DNA from: Puccinia triticina
Lineage: Eukaryota > Basidiomycota > Pucciniomycetes > Pucciniales > Pucciniaceae
Assembly: GCF_026914185.1 (NCBI RefSeq)
Contig: NC_070573.1
Location: 3,713,501-3,777,500 of the forward strand
Length of the DNA: 64,000 bases
Reading direction: 5' to 3'
Below are positions 45,001 to 56,208 of this stretch, one piece after another; the first letter of the stretch is position 1, and the number at the start of each line of letters is the position of its first letter. The notes beneath the pieces were generated by a model that was given only the letters and a program-made list of their open reading frames with translations, was not told the origin of the DNA and made no database searches. The translations under genes were made by a program, and so were the position numbers.

Positions 45001-45712
45001 ATACCACTACAGATTGGCATCAAGACAAGATGGAGACCTTGGGGAGGATGCCTCCCCGTCAAGTTTCCTTGGATCCAGAACATGTCTGGATGACCCTGAC
45101 TGGTCATCTTGAGGATTCAAGCTCTCAAGCTGACCTGTAAACACTGAGATGAGTGTGTACAGGCCAGCATTGTGTCTACCCAGGTGCAGGGCCCTGACAA
45201 CCAAAAGTTTTGGTTTGAAGGATGTCAGGGCCCAGGGTGTGTGAGCTTGGTCGGATACTTGAAGGGCTGGGGGGAGCTGTTTGTCCCCTCAGGGGATCTG
45301 GTTTGTCCACCCCTCCCTGAAGGCCCCCAATTTCATTTAAGTAGGCCCCTTCTTGATTTCAAAAATCAAAAATTCCAAACCCAAACAAAACTTTAAAATC
45401 ACACAAAATAAGAAAATTTAAACTTTGAACTCACACAACACAAACAAATTTAAACTTTGAACTCACACAAAAAAAAAAAAACATTTGAACACAATCCAAA
45501 CACACAAAAACATAACATAAAATCACACAAAAACAATAATTATATAAACTGAAACAAACCATAAACTCTGTAATGAAAAAAATACTTAATCTTTTTGAAC
45601 TTAAGGAACAAAAATTTCGAAATTTTAATTCCTTCTGCCTGCATTTTCAATGAAATGCAGCATGAACCCATGAAGTCAGTTTCTGTGAAACTGTGGTTTT
45701 AATAAACTTGGA
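45001..45712 (-). mobile_element. Helitron 5' part (minus orientation), 3' end not found
   Basis: On the minus strand it starts TCCAAGTTTATTAAAACCAC at 45712, and the next plus base is T in satellite. This is the Helitron 5' terminus shared with copies A-C. The interior is A-rich with ACACAA repeats (45400-45560). No CTAG-ended hairpin was found to the left, so the copy is truncated or rearranged. 45000-45350 shows no gene. Confidence 0.5.
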
Positions 45713-46132
45713 TCAGACTGTAGCTGCTACATTTGGTGGTTTTGTGGTCAGTAAAGTTACATAATGAAACTTTGGAGGCTTTTCAACATTTTGGTAACAA
45801 TATTGCAGAAGAATCTCCATGCTGGGATGAGATGTAGTGGCAGAAACACAAAGAAACTACCAACTTAGTGATATTTGGAAACTGATCAGACTGCAGCTGC
45901 TACATTTGGGGGTTTTGTGGTCAGTATTAAAGGTAAGTGATGCAACTTTGGGGGCTTGTAAACATTTTGGTAACCATATGGCACAAGAATTCCCATGCTG
46001 GGATTAGATATAGTGGTAGAAACACCAAGAAACTACCAAAGTAGTGATATTCAGAAACTGATCAGACTGTAGCTGCTACATTTGTGAGTTTTGTGGTCAG
46101 TAAAGGTACATAATGAATTTTTGGGGGCAATT

Positions 46133-46829
46133 CACTGCCAGCATGTTTGGCTGGGATGATGTCATCCCAGTTTAACTGGGATGCACTCAGCCAATTTAAA
46201 ATGGGTTGATCTCATCCAATGAAATATAAAATCAAGGGGGGTACCTGTGAAGTCTTGCAGGTTTCTGGAAAACGGAGATGTGCGAGAGAATTAAGTTGGG
46301 GTTGTATTGCTGGGCACAAGGCCGCCTTTTATAGGCAAGAAGTCTACAGAGTAGCATAATGAGGCGGTCGAGTAGCACGAGAGGGAAGAGATATGTCCCA
46401 TTGGATGGGACGGTACAAGATAAGAGTAAGAGACGGATAAGGACAAGATGGATGGCCGGACTTGTGGAAGTCCGGTAGTAACTATGTAACTAATATACAG
46501 GCTCAACATATATATAATAGGCGAGAGCGCCAAATAAAGTAAGGGAATACAACCTAGATGATAGAGGGATGCCGGTCTTGGTTACGACCGGTTCTGTAGA
46601 TGCAAGGAAGAATCTCCGAGAGTGGCGGAATAAGGTTGAGAGCCCAAGAGCAGGCAGAAGAGAGGCCATCAGATGGCCGAAAATACCGTACCGGATAAGG
46701 CGAAGACAGCAGGGTCTTCACATACCTTGGATTTATATTTCATCAGTTGAGATCAACTAAGTTTAAATTGGTTGAGTTCATCCCAGTTTAACTGGGATAA
46801 CCTCAACCCAGCCAATTATGCTGGCAGTG
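46133..46829. mobile_element. Inverted-repeat element (697 bp) with CACTGCCAGCAT ends
   Basis: Ends CACTGCCAGCAT and ATGCTGGCAGTG lead into further inverted blocks, including the palindrome CCCAGTTTAACTGGG near both ends. The satellite is broken at GGGGGC / CTTTTAAAC. No exact target duplication could be read. Its interior has no recognised gene. Confidence 0.7.
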
Positions 46830-47021
46830 CTTTTAAACGTTTAGGTAACAATATTGCAGAAGAATTACTACTCTGGGATGAGATATAGTGGCAGAAACAC
46901 CAAGAAACTATCAAAGTAGTGATATTTGGAAACTGATCAGACTGCAGCCGCTACATTTGGGGGTTTTGTGGTCAGTAAACGTACAGGATGAAACTGTGCG
47001 GGCTTTTAAACATTTGGGTAG

Positions 47022-48013
47022 TGTGGAACTCTCACGCAAGGCGTAAGCAGAGCTTGGAGGGGATATGCAAAATATCAAGGATTTGACAGTTTACACGGGT
47101 GCTTGAAGGGCTGCCCTCCTGCAATTAAGCTCTAGGAGATACACTATTAATTTAGTGTGGCGCAATCTTCCTGAATTTAGCTATGTAAAACTTGTTACTA
47201 TTTAAACCTTGTAATATGTAATTTGGATGTAATGTTATAATTTAGAAGAGTTTGGCGTGATGAGTACTCTGGGAGATTCCTGAACTTAAATTAATAAGTC
47301 AGATTTTCGAGTCAAGTGAGAAGTTGAGGCAACATTTGATAAGGGGGCAATTTTATAAGGCAATGTTGGAAGGGGGCAATTTTTGAAGTGATGTCTGCTG
47401 AATGATATCAATTTTCATTCACTAATGCAAGCATGAGGGGGAAAAGAAAACAAGAAGGGTCAAAAGAGGCCTCCTTTTATAGGAAAAATCACGTCTGAGA
47501 GTGATTTACAATGTAGTGAAATAAATGTACTAATGGGGAAAGCTGTTCAATGTAATGTGAAATAATTGTACCAATTGGGAAAGATTTACATATGTAATGA
47601 AAACAATTTCCCCTTTTGGGTTATGATCACTTGGCTTGGACTAATTAGGAAGGAAAATTACGTCTAAGAAGTTATTTGCTACATGTGATTGAAGATCAAA
47701 GTGGGGAAATTTCTTATTGGGGAAAATATGACCTAATTCAGGTGATTGCCAAGATATGAGTGGTTTTTAAGTGAACTTGTGATAAAATAAACACCATGTG
47801 AAAATAAAATTGTGTACATGTGATTTCAAGGGTGTTCAGCGCTTTTGAGCGCTTTAAGATGAACAGTTCTTATGTAATTTGTATGTAAAAGCCTTATGAA
47901 TTGTAAACTAAATTCTTCCACGCTTTTTGACGGTATGTACATAAATTTAATGTATGTGAAATGTATTTTTAACCTATTTTCAAAGATTTTTGGTTTTGAT
48001 TGGTCTTACCACA
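47022..48013. mobile_element. Solo LTR (992 bp, 4-bp TSD)
   Basis: TGTGGAACTC...GTCTTACCACA with GTAG on both sides (47018-47021, 48014-48017), inserted in the satellite. Termini match the solo LTR at 23836-24776, so they are likely relatives; the interiors differ widely. Confidence 0.88.
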
Positions 48014-48125
48014 GTAGCAATATCTTGGAATACTTCCCACGCTGGGATGAGATATAGGGGCAGAAACACCAAGAAACTACCAAAGTAGTGATATTTGGCA
48101 ACTGATCAGATTGGAGCTGCTGCAT

Positions 48126-48765
48126 AATTGATGTGACCCCAAATACAATATGTCTCGGTTTTATATGCAGAAAAATTTTCTAATGAAAATTTATGTGGAA
48201 ATATTCCTCATTAATTTGTGGTTGATAACAAAAGTAGACAAAAAAAAAGAACCTGACAAAAATATGCTAAACCGTGGTAAACTAATTTGAAAACGGCCTT
48301 CTAACTTCAGGTATGATATGCAATATCTTCAGGAAGTTCAACCAACCAAATCAAAAATGTGTTCAGGATGATATCATGACAGAGGTCAGGGGTCAATGTT
48401 TTTCCTTTTTTTGAAAAAAAGTAGATTTGGAGACTTCTGATAACATCAATTGTTGAAGTAAAAAAAAAAAGAAAAAAAAATGCTGAGAACCCTTAGCCAC
48501 CCTGGATTAATCCTAAAACTTGAAATGTTTTTTTTTCAAGAAGAATTGAATGGTTTATGTAGGAATTTTTGAATGTTTTTAGGTAAAAAAGAAGGAAAGA
48601 TTCCTGTGGCTTCAAGCTAACACAGGAGGAAGGAGAGAGATTATAGAAGAGTATTAAAGAGACATGAACACAGACAAAGGTATCAAGAGGCATAATATAA
48701 AAAAAATTGATCAATACACACTATATTGATCAATATACAACATTGAAAATCCATCCATTTTGGTA
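48126..48765. repeat. Conserved subterminal region (copy 3, inverted)
   Basis: Closely follows 43856-44490 and the reverse of 27091-27755. Ends with TTGATCAATAT repeats and CATCCATTTTGGTAGTG. Confidence 0.85.
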
Positions 48766-48776
48766 GTGTGAACAGG

Positions 48777-49048
48777 TCCGGCTCATTGTCCATGTCTTTG
48801 ACGTCAGATTCAGCAGGGCCCTTTGACGTTTTCTGCGCAGGTTTCTACCCACCCGTGGGCAGAACCAGAGGGGCCTCGTAAGGTTTTGGAACTTCATGCT
48901 TCTTTTGAGCCGGGTCAGCCTTGTAGGTTCCAGAGAAGGATTGAGATGAAATGGCCGGAGGGTACCAGGGATTAAGTGCGCCGCAAGTAGTGCAAAACTT
49001 TGAAGCTGCCACCACCACCGTGGCTTTAGGCTGAAAGGATGCAACCAT
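48777..49048 (-). pseudogene. Short coding-like fragment, possibly retroelement-derived
   Basis: A minus frame from 49048 (starts MVASFQPKATVVVAASK) has a Cys pair (FCTTCGALNPW) and a Lys/Glu/Pro-rich tail. It stops at 48845, but the next codons continue to look coding (acidic, ESDVKDMDNEPD). Both ends abut repeat DNA. Family not recognised. Confidence 0.3.
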
Positions 49049-49059
49049 GTCAGCTGGCT

Positions 49060-50635
49060 ACTATGGCAGAGCCACCGTCACATAAAAATATGCAAATAAA
49101 ATATAAAAAGTAGTTTTACATATGAAAGAGACATTATTACTCTTACATATGTAAAACTATGCAAAAACATTAAACACATATATAAATAATTAATCACTTC
49201 ACTTTGTGTAATTAATAATTCAAATATTATAGAAGATTCTGATTCTACGGGTAAAATAACCTAGGGTACCTCACTTACATGTAACCTTAATTATTATCCC
49301 TTCCTTGTGTCAACTAACTTTAAAGTTTAAGCAAGTGCATCACACCCCGTGTGAATGCACTTGTATGCTTACATATCTAAGTACATATGTATACACCCAG
49401 TTCCAGTGACGTAACTGAGGTGTTGTGTATAGTTTAGAAGATGGCTTTATTTGTTGCGTGGCGCACCCAAGCCCGTGTGCTCTGGTGCCTAGATCTCAAG
49501 CCCGCACGCTTGGTGTACATATATGCATAATGCATAAACTAGCCCACAACCAAAGCGCTTGTGCTACCAGTAAGAGAGAATGGGCCAGAATATGCCCCAA
49601 TAGCAATATTACATGTGTTATATGTCTTGTACACATGTAATTAATCACCAAACAAGATGTAATTACCACGTCATTCAATATGGAAACCTTCTAGACTGAA
49701 AAAGACTCTTGCAGCGTGCGCAGGAGAGACTAGAAAGCGCCCCAGCTTCTCCCAAGCCTCACTACACGTAAATTACAACTGTAGTAAATATGTAGAAGGG
49801 GTCAAATGAACTGGAGCATTTAATAAGCGCCTCCAGAACATGTATAAAGCACTGCTTGCATGTGTACAAGTTCACAGAAGCTAGTTCTAGTACCTTCTGT
49901 GGCACATTTCCACAGAAATGAGCGTCACAGAACCCCCAAACCAGCCCCTATGACCTGTAAAGCATGTGTAAAAACACGCAGAACCTCTGTAAATGGTCCA
50001 TAGCAACCCTTGTATCCAAGCCCCAAGGTTCCGCGACCAACAGCGCCTTCTAGCGCAACCAAATTGCCTCAGAATTGGCCCACAAGTGTCCCCCTGTCCC
50101 CTGGGCGCCCCTGGAGGCCTGCCTAGGCTATAAAAAGGGACCTTTCTCTGCACAAAAAGAGATTCCACAGCTTTGAATTACATATTACAACTTTACCCGC
50201 CTTCAACAGCCTCAATATCCTGTGATTTGCCAGGTAAAATACCTACTTTTGTGATTTTCAGACCTAATTTCCGCCTTGAAGCTGTCAAGTAACCACCCTG
50301 CCCTCAAGATTACCTCCTCTGAGTGCCTTCAACTGCCCAAATTCACGTCTGAAGAACCTCAAGTGACTCCAGGGTCTTAGACTGGTAAGTTGCATCCCCT
50401 TCTCTTGAGATTCTACACCATTTCTTTCTGGGATTTGAAACACCCCTGTTTACAGGCCCCAGTTCTTTGGTCTTGAGGGATTAAACAACCCTGATTTATC
50501 AGGCCCCTCTTAAAATTAATTATATCAATTTTATTACGTCTAATGGGCCCAAATTGCCCTATCTTTACACCATAATTCCCAACTTTTACGTTGGAATTAT
50601 CCCTTATAACTTTTTATTAGAGTTTTACAACTCTA
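49060..50635 (+). other. Unassigned block with a TATA box, possibly an LTR
   Basis: GGCTATAAAAAGGGACC (TATA at 50129) is preceded by GC-rich and followed by pyrimidine-rich DNA, which looks like a plus-strand promoter and leader. At 49090-49160 short TACATATG palindromes occur. The block ends where the gag pseudogene of the next element is cut off, so it may be an LTR inserted there. I found no matching second copy or duplication. Confidence 0.35.
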
Positions 50636-51720
50636 ATCTTTTGCTTTGCACCACATGTAGCTAGGAGGACAATATCCTTGGCATCACTTAGGCTGACAAA
50701 CCATGTGTCTGATGGGTCAAGAGGAATCAAACGGAATCAGGGCCCCGTTGGGCAGAAAGAAATTGTTCCCTTTCTGCTTGACTAAATTGGCCTCCTTATC
50801 TTTAACTAGCTCCATGCAGTGTCCTGTCTTGTGGCCCTCCCAATGGCAGTAGTAACAGACTAACAGTCCACAAGCCTTGCGGGGCCCTCCCTGAGTGGCA
50901 GATGTTCCCTTTGCAACAAACTTCTTTTCCAGTTCCTGTTCAAAGGATCCAAGCATCCTAGAGATATTGTCAACCATTGCAGGTACCTTGTCCAAAACAG
51001 GGGCGTCCTCAGGGCACGAATCATCCTCCATCTTTTGCATGATGTCGTTTGCCGCCTTGAATTTAGACTGGGGAACTGGGACCAGCTCTGTTTTGATCTG
51101 CTTGGAAGTGAATGCCACTTCCTCTTCCATCTCCAACTTGACTGCTGCCCGCAGCTTGCTGAGCACAGGAAGGCAATATCTCCGTCAAGATTTTTGACAA
51201 TCTTCTTTTCCTTGACTAGAAAGGATTTTATGCGCTGCTGGAACCCTGGGGAGAATGAAAAGAAAAAATGATCAACAGCTAGATCCTCCAAAGATAGGTG
51301 CTGATAGCAAATAAGGTAGGATAAGATGACATCAAACACGTATTTGAAGGAGCAGTATGCGTCCAGTGTAGAGATGCCGCCTTTGGCTGTCCACAAATCT
51401 TTAAGAGCTTGAAGGTCCACAACCGTGTAGTGAACTATATCCACCTGGCCCCAATGCTTGACCATCTGCTCATGCAGCGTTGCCTGAGACTTTGTTGCGT
51501 AGCCGCTCATGTCCCACACCGCGTCCTGGATGTCCTTGCTCCCAAGGAAAGAGGGAATCTGAAGGACCTTGTCCTTGTCCAACGCGCCATCAAGGTTGGC
51601 AGCCAGCTTGTACTTGCAAAGTGACACGTTGAAACGTGTGCCCGTAAATTTCAGATTACAATTTTGAGGCTTGATTTTGACCATTCTGCAAGATGGTGCC
51701 AAGTTCTGAGGTGTCTCCAT
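50636..51720 (-). pseudogene. Truncated retroelement gag with zinc knuckle
   Basis: The ATG at 51720 (METPQNLAPSC) follows directly on a 113-nt leader intron. The N-terminal part (FNVSLCKYKLAANLDG, SQATLHEQMVKHWG) is the capsid-like region. Near 51170 the frame shifts: the 5' frame runs on to 50860 without sense, while the sensible continuation (LSKLRAAVKLEMEEE to the zinc knuckle CYYCHWEGHKTGHC) is in the frame ending at 50717. A second shift near 50735 leads to a further readable stretch that is cut at about 50636. The protease domain is missing. The LTR and primer site upstream (51897-52530) show the element's orientation. It is a 5' fragment of an LTR element. Confidence 0.7.
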
Positions 51721-51726
51721 GGTGAT

Positions 51727-51839
51727 CTGGAAAAGACAAGAGGAAAAGACAATCAAGGAAGGCTCACGGCAGTGGCAATGTAATTTTTTTCAAAAAGGTA
51801 GCAGATAACCCTGGAGGTGCAACTATGGGAGGAACTTAC
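51727..51839 (-). other. Leader intron of the gag gene (repeat copy 2 of 5)
   Basis: GTAAGT at 51839-51834 and a pyrimidine-rich acceptor CTTTTCCAG ending at 51727, seven bases before the gag ATG. The first 27 bases are the same as in the segment at 63375, although the two elements are otherwise different. Confidence 0.6.
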
Positions 51840-51896
51840 TTTGATCCTCCTATGCCTCCGCTGCTGAACACTAAAAACAAGGAAGTCCAAAAATTG

Positions 51897-51947
51897 CCGA
51901 GACTGTAAATCTTGAGGTCACTGGTTTGATCCTGGCTTGGGGGACCA
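51897..51947 (-). promoter_or_regulatory. Primer-binding site copied from about 50 nt of tRNA-Tyr
   Basis: The plus strand reads, right to left from the LTR, a tRNA 3' end GGGGGACCA with CCA, a T arm (GGTTTGATCC) and the anticodon arm GAGACTGTAAATCTT, with loop CTGTAAA and anticodon GTA (Tyr). The element is on the minus strand, where the site reads TGGTCCCCCAAGCC. Presence of CCA and absence of an intron after the anticodon show it comes from mature tRNA. Confidence 0.8.
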
Positions 51948-51949
51948 AA

Positions 51950-52530
51950 TGTGGAACTCTGTCTGTGCGGGGGCCGGCGGCAGTTGTTGGGGGGATGGGT
52001 GTTCTTTGAGATGAATGCCCTCCGGGTTATTGGTGGGATAGAGCAATGAGGACCGCATTAGCAATGAGGTTTGGAAAGATTTTATGACGGCGTTGAGTGC
52101 GCCCCGGCGGCTTTGTTGTTAGAGGAAGGGAAAGAGGTTGGGAGAGGAGAATGAGAGGAGCTCAGAGGAAAGATCAATAAGATTCAGGATCACAATTTGG
52201 AGGGCGCCGGGTGAAGATCAGTAAACTCTGATGGATTTCCTAATGGGATCAGCTAGGTTCCATGCCCCCCTTCCAGTGAGTTTGTGGGCAAATTCAAAAC
52301 CAACCCTCCACACTGAGCCCATCCAAAACCCGCAGTAATGAAACTGGAAACAAAAAACAAAACACACAAAGAAAAGAAAAAAAAAACACACAAAGACAAC
52401 CAGCTGGAATACTGAAGGGGTCTTGAGGGTCTGCGCGCCGCGCCGCAAAGATCAAGATCTTGAGGAAGACTGGGACTTGGATCTTGATGTCTGGCTCCTA
52501 GGGGCTGCAACCAGCCGCACACCTGACAGG
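51950..52530 (-). repeat. 5' LTR of the truncated gag element (right edge uncertain)
   Basis: Its element-3' end is TTCCACA at 51950 (TGTGGAACTC on plus). It shares blocks with the LTR at 58931-59828 (GGGCCG.CGGCAGTT; GATCAATAA; TCCCATGCC/GTTCCATGCC). The other end lies somewhere before the MITE at 52562. Confidence 0.55.
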
Positions 52531-52561
52531 CAATAATGTGAACTGAGACTCCACGTGTACC

Positions 52562-53032
52562 AATGGTGGGCCAGCTACGCTAACCGTAGCGTTAGCGTGG
52601 CGTAGCGTAGCGGAATTCCGCTAAATTTAAGCGTAGCGTTAGCGGATTGTGCCTTCTCTGCGCTAACGCTACGCGCAAAGGGTGCGCAGCTAATTTAGCT
52701 GTTAGCGTAGCGTTAGCGCAGATGCGCGCAATTGCGCTAACACTACACACGCAGGGCGCAAAGGAGCGCGCGCTACGGTGCACCACAGTGCTTTTAGCTG
52801 AAAAAAAGGCCTTTTTTTCCGCTAAAAGCGCTGTAGCGTATTGACTCTAGCGGCGCTCTAACACTAACAAACAATTGGCACCCTGTTAGCGCTGCTGAAA
52901 TGTAGCGCAGCGTAGCGGCGCTAACAACGCGCTAACGCTACTCAAAATGGGCGGGCGCTTTTTGCCGCTACGCTAACACTAAGTGGCCCTGTAGCGTAGT
53001 GTAGCGTAGTGTAGCGTAGCGGCCCACCGTTG
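52562..53032. mobile_element. hAT-like MITE (471 bp) packed with GCTAACGCTACGC motifs
   Basis: CGTGTACC is duplicated on both sides (52554-52561, 53033-53040), an 8-bp duplication typical of hAT elements. Ends AATGGTGGGCC and GGCCCACCGTTG are inverted repeats. The interior consists of TAGCGTAGCG / CGCTAACGCTA repeats in both directions, allowing dense hairpins. No gene is present. Confidence 0.82.
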
Positions 53033-53403
53033 CGTGTACCATGCAGCACACCACACCGTGTTTCAGCTGCTTTTTCAAATGCCCAAGTCAATCTCTGGCC
53101 CCTCTGGAACTACATACAATCCTAATGTCTTTTTCAACATTCCCCAAACTACCTGTGTTCAGAATTATTAACAGTAGTCTGGAAGATTTTGGTGGTTCCT
53201 CAAATATAATACTCAGGAACTGTGTAACTAGCTTGGAGGACCATCAACACACGACCATACAGTTTCTGAAGAATAACAAGTCAACTGAATGTAATAGAAT
53301 TTACTAGCTGTGGAAATATCCTATCAACAATTGGATCCATCAAAGTTGCAACCCATCTGACCTACAGCTTGGGGAAATGGAAAAATAATCTAGCCCAGGA
53401 TCC

Positions 53404-54982
53404 CTACTTGCTGAGAATATGGGATTAGGAAAAATGTTAACCACACTGGCCCTGATTCTAGCTACCAGTCATTTAGCCAAGAAATCTCAGATTGACAGCA
53501 TCCAAAATCTCCCTGTTCAATTTGCTGCAACGCTTGTAATTTGTCCATTTTCCACCTTTTCAAACTGAGAAAACAAGCTCAAGATCCACTTTGTCAATGG
53601 AGCTTTGCCTTACTGTATGTTTCATGGACGGGAGTGAAGGCAGATTCAAAAGAAAGATCTCTTGTCCTCAATTGTTGTTCTGACAACCTATGACATTGTC
53701 AGAACCCCACTTCACACCAATCAAATAACAATTGAATTGCTTGATGTGTGTTGTTTAAGGATAGTCTTGGATGAGGCTCAGTAAGTTGCACTAAGCTTAT
53801 ATCACTTGTCATCAATTCATGTCATTCTGACTGTATAGAATATGTAGTATGATACACAATCCAACTGCCAACCAGACTGTCAACATTAAAAAACTTCAAT
53901 CAAAATACATCCTGTGTCTTAACAGCACCCCATCTCAGAACAGACTGGTGGATGTCCAGAGCTTGATCTTGTTGCTGAAGATTTCACCTTGGGACCAGGA
54001 ATGGGTCTGGAAGAAGCACCTTATCCCTGGAATGAATGTTGGTTTGCAGGATGCAATCACAACAATGAATAGGTTGATGGAAACTATATACTTGAGGCAA
54101 ACAAAGGATGTACTCTTGAACCTTCCTACCAAGGTAGAAAAAGTCATAATTGTGAGCTTGGGTGAACTGTGGGAGAATTTGTCTTGCTGATTTCACCAAA
54201 AATTCATTCAGTGCTTTGGAAGAATTCAATTGTCTGGCTAGCCTTGGGATTTGACAGAATTCTTCCAACAGCTGACCAAGATTTGGCAATTCTGTACGTA
54301 ATCACCCAATCTTTGCACGGCATGAAATTCATAATCCATGGAATTGGCAATGGCAAGACTCTGAAAAACTAGTGCATCTTGTGGAGAACCTGAATGAATT
54401 CTTGCAAGGCAAACAGGGTATTCAAAGACCCAAGGCAGTAGTATTCTCAAGCTTTGTTGCCTATCTTGAGATGTAAGTCTTACCCTATATTGTCTTGCAT
54501 TCAAACAGAAGAAACATAAAAATGATGACATGTATTTATGAATTAACCAAGAATTGAAAAAGCACTCCAAGAGAAACAGCTTGGTTCTACATGGCTTTTA
54601 GGCAGCTTGGATTTGGGAAGACAAGATGAAAACCTGGCTCAATTTCAATCTGATCCAAACTGCAACATCCTCCTTGGTTCAATACAAGCAGCCGGGGTAG
54701 GAATTGATTTGCAGTGTGCTCAGATTGTCTATGTGATGGTGAGCATAAGCATTTCCTGATATAGAATTACATGATCTGATGATAATTTTGATGTTGAAGG
54801 AACCAAATTGGAATCCAGCAATGGAGGCTCAAGCTGTGGATTGTCTTTATTGCCTTGGCCAAACCAGCAAGTTTTATTTCTACCAACACCATGTACAAGG
54901 AACACTGGAAATGAATTTAAACCAAGTTAAAAACAGGAAGGGGGAATTGACATTGTATGACTTTTTCTCTTGTCATAAATAG
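53404..54982 (+). pseudogene. SNF2-family ATPase/helicase, decayed
   Basis: The helicase motifs appear in order: motif I AENMGLGKMLTT (Met follows Lys where Thr is usual), VICPFSTFSN, VVLTTYDIV and the DEAH box, which is split by a 67-nt intron (53781-53847, GTAAGT...TGTAG; DEA before it, CA|T across it). Then come LLLKISPWDQEW and LRQTKDVLLNLP. After a damaged stretch (54175-54540) the C-terminal lobe follows: GSIQAAGVGIDLQCAQ, a 61-nt intron (54739-54799) and MEAQAVDCLYCLGQT, where two Cys replace the usual Arg residues. TGA codons at 53566 and 53635 break the N-terminal lobe. SNF2 enzymes remodel chromatin or act in repair; this copy cannot. Confidence 0.8.
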
Positions 54983-55322
54983 GGGTGAAGTTGTTGACTT
55001 ACTTTTTTTTTTGGTGGAATTTTGTTTTGATATTCAGGCTGAGTGTACCATCACATGGAAATGATGATTACCAGTTTGCACAGTTTCTAATGAGCAACAT
55101 GTTAAATTAGGGTGTCATGAGAAGATCATGTACTTACAGCAACCTTTAGCGAAAGACAATAACTTTGGAAAATATATTTCTGGCTTGGGATAAAGCACTT
55201 TTATGTTGACATCGGACAAGGTGGCTAGATATTTGACTGCATAACAGCTGCGTGGGAGGTGGCGTGGAAAACTGCAGAAAGGTGCTGCTGATGTTGAAGA
55301 TGTTGGTGAAGCACACTTTTTT

Positions 55323-55835
55323 TCAAGATTGAAGGAGTCTATAAATTGTTGTCCTTTGGTATTGTACATGGGTCCTGTGGATGTGAATGATATCAAGTTG
55401 ACGTGCCAGGGTGTTGAAATCTTCTGATTGCCAGGGTAGGGAGATTCTTTTGAGTGTCTTGTCTGGGAAAGCCTTGGTCTCAGAACAGCATTGGATGTTA
55501 TCAAAGAGCTCCATCTCAATTACTGATGGTGAGAGTTTTGAGAGGATGTCCTGTATGTGGTTCTGCAGCTTAAGATTAAAAAGAAAATTATGTTAAATTA
55601 CAGCGCAGGTCCAGTTGACCTTCAACAAATTCCTTACTTGTGATTGTAGCTTGCATTTATTTTCAGATTTCTTTTTCTTATTCCTTTGCAGTGCAAAAAA
55701 ACAGCCCAATTGAACACCTTCCAGGCAACCATGGAACCAGTGGTGTAAAATGCCAATCCAGAGGATCTCATCCAAGGAATTGTTAGGATCAATGTGGAAT
55801 TTTTTAAATGCTCCAGCGCAAGAGGTGTCCTGCAA
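55323..55835 (-). CDS. Two-exon gene or remnant, function unknown
   Basis: Exon 1 (55835-55638, 66 codons, starts MQDTSCAGAFKKFH) ends at a GTAAGG donor; a 69-nt intron ends in CTTAAG, and exon 2 (from 55568, LQNHIQDILSKLSPSVIEME) stays in frame to a TGA at 55323. Exon 1 has an aromatic segment (ILHHWFHGCLEGVQLGCFF) followed by a Lys cluster (RNKKKKSENKCK). A further coding-like frame (55300-55115, SFPRHLPRSCYAVKY) may be a third exon. No known domain is recognised. It may be a fragment, since upstream open sequence to 55924 exists in another frame. Confidence 0.35.
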
Positions 55836-56208
55836 ATGTTTGAGGATAAAATTTGAGAGGAGTTGGTTCCATTGGCTCGCCCAGGGTTGGTGCCAGGAAA
55901 AAGTAAAACCAGGAAAGTTGGCATGTTCTAGGTCTCAAAGTAATAACATAATCCTGTAGATTTGAGGACTCCTCTCTCATACTTTGGTAAGGGCAGTGGG
56001 TGGGACAGGGTCAATTGGGTTTGGCAAAATAGAGTTGGGGAGTGAATTGGCAATGTTGAGATGGTCTTGAGAGGGAGTCTGAATCCAACTATTGGATGAT
56101 ATTTTCAAATTCAGCTCAAATAGTGTCTGAGTTAAGGAATGTATACTATGGGAGGGAACCAGAGCGCAGCAAGGTCCCGTGGTCCATGGGCTAAGCCTGT
56201 AGTGACAA

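Larger units (their letters stand above)
45713..48125 (-). repeat. Inverted satellite array, interrupted twice
   Basis: 173-bp units read on the minus strand occupy 45713-46132, 46830-47021 and 48014-48125. Interruptions are the element at 46133-46829 and the solo LTR at 47022-48013. Confidence 0.85.

Noticed and set aside
49060..50635. Complete LTR with defined ends
   Set aside because: A TATA box is clear, but no second copy, terminal TG...CA pair or target duplication could be fixed.
51897..51947. Functional tRNA-Tyr gene
   Set aside because: Only the 3' half is present, CCA is encoded, and it abuts an LTR end, so it is a primer-site copy.
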